This document shows, piece by piece, positions 16,820-25,329 of a stretch of DNA of 45,991 nt; positions within the stretch are counted from its first letter, which is position 1; every line of letters starts with the position of its first letter. Below the pieces are notes generated by a model. The model did no database searches. It was not told where the DNA came from and saw only the letters and a program-made list of their open reading frames with translations. A program made the translations under genes and the position numbers. Location of the stretch: NCBI RefSeq assembly GCF_016429015.1, contig NZ_JAELTU010000044.1, positions 1-45,991 of the forward strand, written 5' to 3'. The stretch comes from Rhizobium sp. ASV20. GTDB taxonomy: Bacteria > Pseudomonadota > Alphaproteobacteria > Rhizobiales > Rhizobiaceae.

Positions 16820-17149
16820 CTATTTCGGCGGCAGGCCTTCGACGAAGTCCAGCGCGGCCAGAAGCAGCCGCTTGCGCAGCATGTCGTTGCCATAGGCTTC
16901 CGGCCCGGCACGCAGCCACCCCTTCATCTCGCGGCCGCCCATCAACATGGTTTTGACGTCATGCTGCTCCAGCGCCCAGGCATCGTTACCTTTGCCAAGG
17001 CGGATCAGCATTCCGTCGACACGGGCGCCGCACATCAGATGGCCGTTGAGCAGAAAGGCCCAGCCGCCGAACATCGCTTTTTCGCTGAGCCCGGGCCGCT
17101 GCCCGAGCTCTTCTCTCAGCAATTCCTCGAGACCGGCGTCGCGGGCCAT
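16820..17149 (-). CDS. TfoX/Sxy N-terminal-domain protein
   Basis: Small protein of 109 residues with a TfoX N-terminal domain: KAMFGGWAFLLNGHLMCGAR, IRLGKG, and MKGWLRAGPEAYGNDMLRKRL. In Haemophilus and E. coli, TfoX/Sxy proteins help CRP at competence promoters, but stand-alone N-domain proteins in alphaproteobacteria have no established function. It lies 18 bases after the DUF917 gene and 42 before the hydratase gene, on the same strand, so it is embedded in the catabolic operon. An accessory or sulfur-related binding role is imaginable; I cannot support one. Confidence 0.8.
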   Translation of the reverse strand: MARDAGLEELLREELGQRPGLSEKAMFGGWAFLLNGHLMCGARVDGMLIRLGKGNDAWALEQHDVKTMLMGGREMKGWLRAGPEAYGNDMLRKRLLLAALDFVEGLPPK

Positions 17150-17167
17150 TCAAGCCTCCTGCGCTTC

Positions 17168-18268
17168 TCAGCCTTTCTTGCCGGCCAGTGCGTATTTCGC
17201 GATCTCGATCCCCATCGCCTTTTCGACGGAGGGATAGACCGTGGGGTCGAGCACGCTGGCAGACAGCGGAATGATATCCATCGGCACATGCAGGATGAAA
17301 ACCTTCATGCCCTCGTGCAGCTGGCCGACGCTCAAGGGCTCGCCTTCCGGCGATAGCGTGGTGATGACGGAGGGGAAGGTTGCGAGCCGCTTGCCGCCGG
17401 TATCCTCGACGGCCATGTACTCGTTCATCACATGCATGACGACGGCCTTTTCGCCGCTGCCGACCGTGACGGTGCCGATATCGAAGGCTTCCTTCGTGTA
17501 AACGACGTCCTTCTTGGTGATCGTGCCTTCAGCCAGGATATGGCCGCCGGTGGTCTTGCAGATGGCGTCGATGACGGCGCTGCCGCCCTTCTTTTCCGCC
17601 TCGATGATCGCTTCGCCGAGCGAAAGCGCCATGGAGATGCCGCCGAGCGCTGCATGCGTGCGGACATAGGAGGCGCGCAAGGGGTTGCGGCAGGAGGCGA
17701 TGAAGCCGCCGGACTGGTCGGATGCTGCGCGCAGGATCGGCGAAATCTTCGCCGTCGCGCCCTTCACGACCAGCTCGATATAGCGGTTTTCGGCGCGGTT
17801 GCCGCCGACGGCGGTCTGGATCATCTGCTCGGGCGAACCCGCCATGCCGATCGAGCCCATGTCGCCCGTCGGATGGGCGCGAATGTCACCGACCGCGTCC
17901 ACCACCTTGGTTCCGAGAATGGCCGATGGCAGCCAGCCGTTCAGCGTCGAGGACTTGCCGTTCTGGCCGATGATCAGGCCGGAAAGCTTTTCGCCAAGTT
18001 CGTCCTGCAGCAGCTGCGCGGCTTTCACGTAGTCGATGCCCTGCATTTCCCAGGGGGTCGTGGAGGCCGGCGCGCCGATGGCGGCTGCCGTCGCGATCCA
18101 GTCGTTATCATCAAGTTCGTCGATCGACACCAGCTCCGGCTTGCCGACATTGACGGCCGCATAGCCGAGCATGCGGCCGTGATCGGCCCAGCCGCCACCG
18201 CCCGCGGCGTAAACCGAGCCGCCCTTGACGGCCGCTTCCACATCCTTGGCAACGAGTACGCGTCCCAT
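17168..18268 (-). CDS. DUF917 / S-methyl-thiohydantoin desulfurase-like protein
   Basis: Protein of 366 residues of the DUF917 family, now linked to S-methyl-thiohydantoin desulfurase. It shows the Gly-rich start SVYAAGGGGWADHGRM, GAPASTTPWE, DAVGDIRAHPTGDMGSIGM and SCRNPLRASYVR. In the ergothioneine-type pathway it would remove sulfide (or methanethiol) from the thiohydantoin propionate formed by the hydratase, giving hydantoin propionate. It is 3 bases after the carbamoylase gene in an operon that supplies the enzymes before and after this step. The family is well recognised; the substrate is inferred from context. Confidence 0.8.
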   Translation of the reverse strand: MGRVLVAKDVEAAVKGGSVYAAGGGGWADHGRMLGYAAVNVGKPELVSIDELDDNDWIATAAAIGAPASTTPWEMQGIDYVKAAQLLQDELGEKLSGLIIGQNGKSSTLNGWLPSAILGTKVVDAVGDIRAHPTGDMGSIGMAGSPEQMIQTAVGGNRAENRYIELVVKGATAKISPILRAASDQSGGFIASCRNPLRASYVRTHAALGGISMALSLGEAIIEAEKKGGSAVIDAICKTTGGHILAEGTITKKDVVYTKEAFDIGTVTVGSGEKAVVMHVMNEYMAVEDTGGKRLATFPSVITTLSPEGEPLSVGQLHEGMKVFILHVPMDIIPLSASVLDPTVYPSVEKAMGIEIAKYALAGKKG

Positions 18269-18271
18269 TGA

Positions 18272-19546
18272 CTACTCCCGGTTCTGTTTGAGGTTCTTGT
18301 CCATGTCGCGCACCGCTTCAAAAAGAACGGCCGCGCCCATGGCGATGTCGTCATTCTCGGCCCATTCTTCGGCGCAATGGCTGCGGCCTTCCTTGCAGGG
18401 CACGAAGATCATGGCGGCAGGTGCGACCTTGGCGATCCAGGCCGTGTCGTGGCCGGCGCCGGAGGCCATGCGGCGATGCTTGGCGCCGACCGTGTCGCAG
18501 GCGCGCTCAAGGGTTTCGAGCAGCACCGGCGCGCCGGGGGTCGGCATATTGTCGGAGACGCGCACCGGCGTATTGATCGTCACGCCATAGTCGGCGGCGA
18601 TGATCTTCACCTCGCCGTCGATCCAGGCGAGGAAATCTTCCATGTCGCTGCGGATTTCGGCGCGGCCGTCGATCAAGAGCACGACCTTCGAGGGCACGAC
18701 ATTGGCGGCATTCGGCTCGATGCGGAATTCGCCGACGGTGGCGGCGAAATGCCCCGGCGTCTTTGCCTGTTCAGCAGCGCGTTGGCGAATGTCGAGGACC
18801 AGTTGCGAGGCGGCTACCAGCGCATCCGCACGGCGATCCATCGGCGTCGTGCCGGCATGGTCAGCGCGGCCTTCCACTGTGATTTCGATGCGGGTGATGC
18901 CGGCGATCGCGGTGACGATGCCGATATCCTTGTTCTCGGCTTCCAGCACAGGGCCCTGCTCGATATGCAGCTCCAGGAAGCCGGCAATATCCGGCCGCTT
19001 CTGGGAGAGTAGCACGGAGGGATCACCGCCGACCTCGGCAATGCCCTGCGAAAGCGTGCGATCACCGCTCGTGCGGGAGAGCCATGCCTCCGGGATCTGG
19101 CCGGTCATGCCGCGGCTGCCGATGCAGGACACGCCGAAGATGCTGACTTCTTCGGCCAGGAAATCGACGATCTCCAGATCATGGTCGAGTTCGATGCCAC
19201 GATCCTTCAAGGAGCGGGCGACTTCAAGCGCGGCGATCGTACCGGCGATGCCGTCGAAGCGGCCACCATCGGGAACGGTGTCGGAATGCGAACCGACAAG
19301 GATGGTGCCGAGGCCGGGTTTAGTCCCTTCGCGCCGGCCGATCAGATTGCCGGCGGCATCCATGCGCGTCGTGAGACCAGCAGCTTTCATGCGGGCCTCG
19401 ATGTAGGCACGCCCCTCCAGGAAGAGCGGCGAAAAGGCCCGGCGCGTCCAGGGATGGCCCGGCTCGGTAATGCCGGCCAGCGCATCGATGTCTTCAGCGA
19501 TACGGTCGGCGTTGACGGGCAGGTTGTGGCGCTTGGTGTCGGTCAT
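18272..19546 (-). CDS. M20 N-carbamoyl-L-amino-acid hydrolase (probably carbamoyl-glutamate)
   Basis: Metal-dependent amidase of the hydantoinase/carbamoylase branch of peptidase family M20, 424 residues. Metal ligands are in VGSHSDTVPDGGRFDG (His87, Asp98), the catalytic and metal Glu pair 132-133 in FLAEEVS, and His194 in LELHIEQGP. A dimerisation lid begins near GITRIEITVEGRADHAGTTP, and the last ligand is in GRSHCAEEW. Relatives include N-carbamoylase, beta-ureidopropionase and allantoate amidohydrolase. Its ATG overlaps the stop of the hydantoinase gene by four bases, so the two act in sequence: ring opening, then removal of the carbamoyl group as CO2 and ammonia to give, by inference, L-glutamate. 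Confidence 0.85.
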   Translation of the reverse strand: MTDTKRHNLPVNADRIAEDIDALAGITEPGHPWTRRAFSPLFLEGRAYIEARMKAAGLTTRMDAAGNLIGRREGTKPGLGTILVGSHSDTVPDGGRFDGIAGTIAALEVARSLKDRGIELDHDLEIVDFLAEEVSIFGVSCIGSRGMTGQIPEAWLSRTSGDRTLSQGIAEVGGDPSVLLSQKRPDIAGFLELHIEQGPVLEAENKDIGIVTAIAGITRIEITVEGRADHAGTTPMDRRADALVAASQLVLDIRQRAAEQAKTPGHFAATVGEFRIEPNAANVVPSKVVLLIDGRAEIRSDMEDFLAWIDGEVKIIAADYGVTINTPVRVSDNMPTPGAPVLLETLERACDTVGAKHRRMASGAGHDTAWIAKVAPAAMIFVPCKEGRSHCAEEWAENDDIAMGAAVLFEAVRDMDKNLKQNRE

Positions 19547-20928
19547 CGGGCTGCATCTCCGGCAAGAACTTGACGAGGCAAGGGACGAACGAAGCTGCCG
19601 GAGCCGGGTTCGGCCAGCACCTTCTGTCCCTCGGTGATCTGCTTGCCTCTAAGGTAGGCGGCCGACACAGTCCAGGGCAGGCGGATGCCATTATAAGGGC
19701 TCCAGCCGACGACGTTGTTGCCGCTCGCCGCCGCGTCATAAACCATTTCGCGCGGCTCCAGCACGACGATATCGGCGTCCTTGCCCGGCGTCAGCGCGCC
19801 CTTGATGTGATCGAGGCGGAAATGCCTGGCAGGGTTTTCCGCCATCAGCTTCGCGGCCCAGGTGAGCGGCACGCCGCGTTCCAGCGCACCCTTGACGAAG
19901 AGCGGCACCATGACCTCCAGTCCCGGCACGCCGGAAGCGTTCGCCAGCATGTCCGGATTGGTTTTGCGATTTTCCGACCAGCTGACATGGTCCGTCGAGA
20001 CGAGCCAGACATTGCCTTCCGCCACCTTGCGCCACAAGGTTTCCACTTCGGCGCGCGGGCGGATCGGCGGATTAATTTTCGCCTTGCCGCCAAGACGCCG
20101 CACATCGTTTTCCTCGTCGAGCGTCAGATAGTGAATGCAGCATTCGACCGTCGCTTCAAAGCCGTCGCGGCGATAGGCGCGGGCGATGTCATAGCCGCGG
20201 CCGAGCGAGCAATGCACGACATGGGCCGGGCAGCCGGTATCCGCACCCGTCTCGAAGATCGTGTGCATGGCCAGCAGTTCGGTAATCGGCGGGCGGGAAA
20301 GGCCGTGGGCGCGGTAGTCGGTGACGCCGCTTGCCTTCACCTGTTCCATATAGGTGCGAACCGCCTCGTCATCTTCGTTGTGGACGCCGGCGGTGAGACC
20401 CGTTGGCGCGATCGCGGCAAAGCAGGCATCGAGCAGGGCGGGCGGAATGCGCGGAAAGCGCTTCGGATCGGTGCCGAAGGTGGAGAATTTGAAAGCGGCG
20501 ACACCGGCCTCGACCATCTCGGCGATGCGCGCCGGGCCTTCTTCCGGATCGACCGTGCCGTAAAGGGCGAAGTCGACGCGCGACTGCGGCGCGGCGTGGT
20601 CGATCTTCTTCTTCACCGATGCTGCCGAGCAGACGAGATTGCCTTCGTCATAAGGCATATCGACGATGGTGGTGACGCCGCCGGCGGCTGCCGAACGCGT
20701 CGACCAGATGAAATCTTCCTGATCCTTCTGGGAGAGCGAGTGGGTTTGCGCGTCGATCGCGCCGGGCAGGATCAGCGCCTTGCCGAGCAGGTGCCGCTCG
20801 CGCGCAGCCGGCGGCACGCCGATGCCCACCTCAGCGATCTTGCCGTCGCGCACGGCGACATAGCCGGCTTCCACGATGCGCTCGGGCAAAACGACGGTGC
20901 CTTGCAGAACAAGATCGAAATCGGCCAT
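19543..20928 (-). CDS. Hydantoinase/dihydropyrimidinase-like amidohydrolase
   Basis: Cyclic amidohydrolase of 461 residues that would open a hydantoin ring to an N-carbamoyl amino acid. Metal-site features are DAQTH (Asp59, Gln61, His63), the probable carboxylated Lys147 in AAFKFST, His183 in GVHNED, His236/His239 in HVVHCS, and Asp313 in STDHVSW. The first motif has Gln in place of the first His of the usual D-x-H-x-H, as in some dihydroorotase-like enzymes. It lies 27 bases after the lyase gene and overlaps the carbamoylase gene by ATGA. The inferred substrate is hydantoin-5-propionate; dihydropyrimidine or allantoin use is less consistent with the neighbours. Confidence 0.83.
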   Translation of the reverse strand: MADFDLVLQGTVVLPERIVEAGYVAVRDGKIAEVGIGVPPAARERHLLGKALILPGAIDAQTHSLSQKDQEDFIWSTRSAAAGGVTTIVDMPYDEGNLVCSAASVKKKIDHAAPQSRVDFALYGTVDPEEGPARIAEMVEAGVAAFKFSTFGTDPKRFPRIPPALLDACFAAIAPTGLTAGVHNEDDEAVRTYMEQVKASGVTDYRAHGLSRPPITELLAMHTIFETGADTGCPAHVVHCSLGRGYDIARAYRRDGFEATVECCIHYLTLDEENDVRRLGGKAKINPPIRPRAEVETLWRKVAEGNVWLVSTDHVSWSENRKTNPDMLANASGVPGLEVMVPLFVKGALERGVPLTWAAKLMAENPARHFRLDHIKGALTPGKDADIVVLEPREMVYDAAASGNNVVGWSPYNGIRLPWTVSAAYLRGKQITEGQKVLAEPGSGSFVRPLPRQVLAGDAAR

Positions 20929-20955
20929 GTACAGTCTCTCCGCTTGTCGGTTGGT

Positions 20956-22539
20956 TCAGATGGCGACGGTGTCGCGATAAAGCCGCTCTTCGACCCGCTC
21001 CAGCGAGCCGAGTGCGAAGAAATCATCATAGGCGATGATGGGCTTGTGGGCGATCATCTCCGAAATGAAGGCTTCGGAGGCAAGTTCCTCCTCGATCGCC
21101 TCGACTTCGGCCGAAAGGGGACGGTCCACCACGTAGAAATCGGCATGTTTGCGCACGACGTCATAGAGCATGCGTGCCACGCCTTCCGGCTTGTCGCCGA
21201 GAATATCCATCGCCTGCGCCGACAATAGCGCCTCCAGCGCCGCCAGGCGCTTCAGCGCCCGCATCTGCCGCTCGAAACGCTCGATGACCAGCGGCAGGAA
21301 GGCAGCCTCGTCTTCCATGCCCGCCGCGACCACCAGTGATTGGGCCGAAACCGGGTTGGACATGGAGAGCACGCGCGAGAAGATTTCGCCGGCAAGCTTG
21401 ATGATCGGACCGAAACCCGTGGCAATTTTGCCTTCCGGCACGAGATTGACCGGCAGGCCGCGCCGCTGGCCATTGCCGAGCAGGACACAGCGATTGAAGG
21501 CGTTGCGGGCGGCATGCGCCATGCAGATCAGCGCACCTTCAAGCAGGATGGTGACATCGAGTGGAAGAGAACCTCCTGATGTCATGACGCGTCCGTCGAC
21601 GATAACCGGATTGTCATCGGAGCGACCGGTCGCGGCAAGGATCTTGTGACCGGCCGTCAGCAGGTTTTCGATGACGGCGCCGAAGACCTGAGCGATCATG
21701 CGTAGGCTAAGCGGGTCCTGCACATGGGTTGCGACCGGCCAGGGCCATTCGTCCGAGGCGTTGCAGAGCCAGGCGCCGATCAACGCTTCGCGAGGGGTGC
21801 CGACATGGCGTACAGAAATCCAGGGATCGCGCGAGGTGCCGAGTGCGCCGGCCGCCATCATGCCGGTTGCCAGCAGTACGCGGATCGAGGCGGCGGCATT
21901 GCGGGTGGTTTCGGCGGCGGCTGCGAAGCTCACGGCATTGACGCTGAGCGAAGCCAGGCTGTCGCGCGGCAGCATCTTCACGGCGTCGATGCCGGCAGCG
22001 CTGAAGGCATCGGCCGCCTGCATGCGGCGGCCGCGATAGACAGCCTCACCAACGCCGGTCAGAACCGCGCCGATCTGGCCCATCAGGCCAATATCGGCAC
22101 AACCGATGGAACCGGTGCGACGGACCACAGGGATGACATCGGCGCTGAGCAGTTGCAGATAGGCGTCGATCAGCTCCTGCGAACAGCCGACTTGTCCCGT
22201 CAGGGCGGTATTGACGCGGATGGCCATGGCATTGCGCACGACCGACATGGAAAAGGGGGCGCCGGTGCCGAAATGATGGGCGCGCACCAGGCCGAGATTG
22301 AAGGCGTCGAGATCGTCGGACGACCATTCGACGTCCTTCATGGCGCCGACGCCGGTTGTCGAGCCGTAGACAGGCATGCCGGAGTGAATGGCGTTTTCGA
22401 GAACGTTGCGCGCCAGCCGCACCCGCGCCATGCCGTTTTCCGATGCCGAAGGCAGGGCGACACCCGCGCCGATCCGAACCAGGTCGCTGAACCCCAAGGG
22501 CTGCCCGGTGAGTTCGATGCCGGCTCTCTGACGCTCCAT
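20956..22539 (-). CDS. HAL-like lyase without MIO triad, probable ergothionase
   Basis: Aromatic-amino-acid-lyase-family protein, 527 residues from the ATG at 22539 (AGGAG nine bases upstream; the open frame extends 46 codons further without homology). Family marks are VYGSTTGVG (57-65), VQDPLSLRM (273-281), and DNPVI followed by SGG. The MIO-forming Ala-Ser-Gly of histidine ammonia-lyase is replaced by Cys147-Ala148-Asp149 in TGSIGCADIGLMG, and the Tyr of HAL QDPYSLR is Leu277. It therefore cannot make the MIO electrophile. Elimination of a better leaving group than ammonia, namely trimethylamine from ergothioneine, fits this and fits the operon. It is the first gene of the unit, with a 23-bp dyad 90 bases upstream. 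Confidence 0.8.
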   Translation of the reverse strand: MERQRAGIELTGQPLGFSDLVRIGAGVALPSASENGMARVRLARNVLENAIHSGMPVYGSTTGVGAMKDVEWSSDDLDAFNLGLVRAHHFGTGAPFSMSVVRNAMAIRVNTALTGQVGCSQELIDAYLQLLSADVIPVVRRTGSIGCADIGLMGQIGAVLTGVGEAVYRGRRMQAADAFSAAGIDAVKMLPRDSLASLSVNAVSFAAAAETTRNAAASIRVLLATGMMAAGALGTSRDPWISVRHVGTPREALIGAWLCNASDEWPWPVATHVQDPLSLRMIAQVFGAVIENLLTAGHKILAATGRSDDNPVIVDGRVMTSGGSLPLDVTILLEGALICMAHAARNAFNRCVLLGNGQRRGLPVNLVPEGKIATGFGPIIKLAGEIFSRVLSMSNPVSAQSLVVAAGMEDEAAFLPLVIERFERQMRALKRLAALEALLSAQAMDILGDKPEGVARMLYDVVRKHADFYVVDRPLSAEVEAIEEELASEAFISEMIAHKPIIAYDDFFALGSLERVEERLYRDTVAI

Positions 22540-22628
22540 GTCTTTTGTTCTCCTTTTTCGCAAGGCTATGCGAGCCTTATCGCCAATGGGATATCCCAAA
22601 TAGCGAACACCTCGGTAGAGCCTGATGA

Positions 22629-22651
22629 TTTTAGACCCGTTCGGCCTAAAA
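22629..22651. promoter_or_regulatory. Dyad upstream of the lyase operon, candidate operator
   Basis: TTTTAGACC-N5-GGCCTAAAA: nine-base arms with one mismatch. It lies 90 bases upstream of the lyase ATG, in the only sizeable spacer before the operon. A 10-bp palindrome GGGATATCCC is nearer the gene at 22588-22597. Confidence 0.5.
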
Positions 22652-22887
22652 CCTGAATCCGCTCCGGAAACAAACAAGCAGAGCTTGATGCCGTCCGAAA
22701 GCTACCCACACTTTGCGGCATGATGCTCCGGCTGGCTTGCTTTCGAAGCTTGAGACCAGTCGGCTTGCCGCGCAACTCTATGTTTGCCCGGGTATATAGC
22801 TTCGGAGAGATGAAAATCAGGCAATGTCGACATTACCCCATCGTCAGCCGCTATCACGTCGGCTGATGATGGGAGCAGCGGTATCGA
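22652..22887. other. Rest of the spacer between ubiB and the lyase operon
   Basis: Gene-free. It holds a hairpin at 22841-22870 (arms TCAGCCG/CGGCTGA, extended with one mismatch, 9-base loop) just after the ubiB stop, without a T tract. The remainder probably carries the promoter of the lyase operon, but I could not place a convincing -35/-10 pair. Confidence 0.4.
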
Positions 22888-24462
22888 TCAGCTCAGATGC
22901 CAGGCGATGTAGAGAAGCGTAAGCGCGATCACCCACAACGCGAAACGGCCGGAACGGCTGTGCTTGGCCTCGGCCTTGCCGATCGCCTCTGCGGTCTGCG
23001 CGTCGAAGCGCAGGCCGTTTTCGCTCATGTGCAGCAGTTCGTGGTGGAACTTCTCGGTCTTGGCGGCAATCTCGGGGGCCGCTTCGGCCAGTTTCACGGC
23101 CGCCTTCAGACCGTCCTTCAGGTCGGTCATGATCCGCTTCGGGCCGAGATTGGTGCGGATCCAGTCGCCGACGACCGGTTCCGAAGCCTTCCACATGTTG
23201 AAGCGCGGATTGAGCATGCGCGACACGCCCTCGACCACGACCATGGTCTTCTGCAGCATGACCAGCTCGGGCCGCGTCTCCATGTCGAAGAGTTCGGTCA
23301 CTTCGAAGAGCAACGTCAGCAGCTTGCCCATCGAGATGGTCTCGGCCGGCTGCCCATGGATCGGCTCGCCGATGGCGCGGATCGCCTGGGCGAAACTTTC
23401 CATGTTGTGATGAGAGGGTACGTAGCCGGCTTCGAAATGCACTTCCGCGACGCGAAGATAGTCGCGCGTGATGAAGCCGTAGAGGATTTCGGCGAGGAAG
23501 CGGCGCTCCTTCCGGCCAAGTCGCCCGACGATACCCATGTCGACGGCGACGACCATGCCGGCGGCATCGACGAAGAGGTTGCCAGGGTGCATGTCGGCGT
23601 GGAAAAAGCCGTCGCGCAGCGTATGGCGGAGGAAGGACTGGATCAGCGTGTCGGCGAGCGCATTGAGATCGTGGCCGGCAGCCTTCAATCCCTCGACGTC
23701 GGACATCTTCACGCCGTCGATCCACTCCATGGTGATGACGTCGCGGCCGGTGCGTTCCCAATCGACCTTCGGAACGCGGAAACCCGGATCCTTTTCGGTG
23801 TTTTCGGCGATTTCCGAAAGAGCGGCTGCTTCCAGCCGCAGGTCCATCTCGACCTTCGTCGTCTGCTCGAGCGTCTTGGTCACTTCCACCGGACGAAGAC
23901 GCCGGCTGGAGGGCATGAAGCGTTCCTGCAGGCCCGCAACCAGATACATTGCCTTGATATCGTTGACGAAGCGCTGCCGCACACCTGGGCGGACCACCTT
24001 GACGGCGACGCGCTTGCGCCCCTCGGGCGTTTCGATTTCCGCAGGATGGACCTGGGCGATCGACGCCGCCGCGATGGGTTCGCCGAAGCTGACATAAAGA
24101 TCGTCGATCCGCCGCCCGAGAGAAGTCTCGATCGCTGCGGTTGCAGTCGCATGCGGAAAGAAGGCCATCCGGTCCTGCAACTGAGACAGGTCGTTGGCCA
24201 TGTCGACGCCGACGACATCGGGCCGCGTTGCCAGAAACTGGCCGATCTTCACATAGGAAGGTCCAAGCCTTTCGACCGCCTTGGCAAGACGGTCGCTACG
24301 CGCCTGGCTCTTTGCCTTTCTGCGAGCGAAGATGCTGACGAAGGATTTCGCGAAGCTGACGGAAGGCGGCAAGCCCTCGGAGGGGAGGGCTATCACCACG
24401 CCTTCGCGCACGAGTACCCAGCCGACCCGGACGAGGCCGAAATATGCGCTGAAAGCACTCAT
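22888..24462 (-). CDS. ubiB: UbiB, ABC1/ADCK-family protein of ubiquinone synthesis
   Basis: Atypical kinase/ATPase-fold membrane protein needed for ubiquinone biosynthesis, thought to help handle hydrophobic intermediates. The hallmark KxGQ motif is in GPSYVKIGQFLATRPD, the catalytic-like segment HADMHPGNLFVDAAG follows, and VDMGIVG stands for the metal-binding DFG. A C-terminal transmembrane helix is evident (FALWVIALTLLYIAWH). 524 residues is normal. It lies 62 bases after ubiE on the same strand, as in other rhizobia, so the two probably form an operon for the same pathway. Confidence 0.95.
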   Translation of the reverse strand: MSAFSAYFGLVRVGWVLVREGVVIALPSEGLPPSVSFAKSFVSIFARRKAKSQARSDRLAKAVERLGPSYVKIGQFLATRPDVVGVDMANDLSQLQDRMAFFPHATATAAIETSLGRRIDDLYVSFGEPIAAASIAQVHPAEIETPEGRKRVAVKVVRPGVRQRFVNDIKAMYLVAGLQERFMPSSRRLRPVEVTKTLEQTTKVEMDLRLEAAALSEIAENTEKDPGFRVPKVDWERTGRDVITMEWIDGVKMSDVEGLKAAGHDLNALADTLIQSFLRHTLRDGFFHADMHPGNLFVDAAGMVVAVDMGIVGRLGRKERRFLAEILYGFITRDYLRVAEVHFEAGYVPSHHNMESFAQAIRAIGEPIHGQPAETISMGKLLTLLFEVTELFDMETRPELVMLQKTMVVVEGVSRMLNPRFNMWKASEPVVGDWIRTNLGPKRIMTDLKDGLKAAVKLAEAAPEIAAKTEKFHHELLHMSENGLRFDAQTAEAIGKAEAKHSRSGRFALWVIALTLLYIAWHLS

Positions 24463-24524
24463 AGCGTCTCAAGGTCTCGGAACGTGGAGGCCATAAGCCG
24501 CATCGGGTGACTGCACATCATGCT

Positions 24525-25301
24525 TCAGAGCTTCCAGCCAGAGTGCAGCGCGGCGATGCCGCCGGTGTAATTGGTGAAGTTCACGCGCGAGAATCCGGCT
24601 TCGCGGATCATCGTGGCGAAGTCCTGCTGGTTCGGGAACTTGCGGATCGATTCCACCAGATACTGATAGGGCTCGGCATCGCCTGTTATCGCCTTGCCGA
24701 ACTTCGGAATGGCATTGAAGGACCACGCGTCGTAAACGCGATCGAGCAGTGGCAGATCGACCTCGGAGAATTCCAGCACCAGCAGCCGGCCGCCGCGCTT
24801 CAGCACGCGATAGGCTTCCTTCAGAGCCACATCGATACGCGGCACATTGCGGATGCCGAAGGCGATCGTATAGGCGTCGAATGAGTTAGGATCGAAGGGC
24901 AGCTCTTCGGCATTGGCTTCGACGAAGGTGAGGTTGTCCGAGAGCTTCTTTTTCTCGGCACGCTCTGCACCGACGGCAAGCATCGAACCATTGATGTCGA
25001 GCACGGTGGCGTGTGCCAGCCGATTGGACGCTTCGACGATACGGAAGGCGATGTCGCCGGTGCCGCCGGCAACGTCCAGAACCTTGTAGCCTGCTTCCTT
25101 GCGCGGGTTGAGCGCCGATATCGTCGCGTCTTTCCAGGCGCGGTGCATGCCCATGGACATGACATCGTTCATCACGTCGTAGCGCTTGGCGACCTTGTGG
25201 AACACCTCGTTGACGAGGCCTTGCTTTTCGCCATCGGCCACTTCGCGGAAGCCATAGGATGTTTCCATGCCGCCATCGGCGGAGGTGCGGCTGTCTGCCA
25301 T
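24525..25301 (-). CDS. ubiE: Ubiquinone/menaquinone C-methyltransferase
   Basis: SAM-dependent C-methyltransferase that methylates the benzoquinol ring in ubiquinone synthesis (and demethylmenaquinol where present). The SAM-binding motif is [17 protein letters not shown], preceded by [21 protein letters not shown], the typical UbiE/Coq5 signature; [23 protein letters not shown] and the C-terminal [15 protein letters not shown] complete the family pattern. 258 residues. It is upstream of ubiB and divergent from mutM. A 20-bp palindrome starts 29 bases upstream of the start. Confidence 0.96.
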   Translation of the reverse strand: MADSRTSADGGMETSYGFREVADGEKQGLVNEVFHKVAKRYDVMNDVMSMGMHRAWKDATISALNPRKEAGYKVLDVAGGTGDIAFRIVEASNRLAHATVLDINGSMLAVGAERAEKKKLSDNLTFVEANAEELPFDPNSFDAYTIAFGIRNVPRIDVALKEAYRVLKRGGRLLVLEFSEVDLPLLDRVYDAWSFNAIPKFGKAITGDAEPYQYLVESIRKFPNQQDFATMIREAGFSRVNFTNYTGGIAALHSGWKL

Positions 25302-25329
25302 CGGCTCAACTCCGTTACGCTACGGCGCC

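Noticed and set aside
15869..17356. 495-codon plus-strand frame over the hydratase and TfoX genes
   Set aside because: Long but antisense to strongly conserved genes; the translation has no family character.
15116..22539. Canonical histidine utilisation (hut) operon
   Set aside because: Lyase lacks the MIO triad, and imidazolonepropionase and formiminoglutamate genes are absent, while hydantoin-type enzymes are present.
22841..22870. Rho-independent terminator after ubiB
   Set aside because: Good hairpin but followed by GATGGGGTAATG, with no T run on the transcribed strand.
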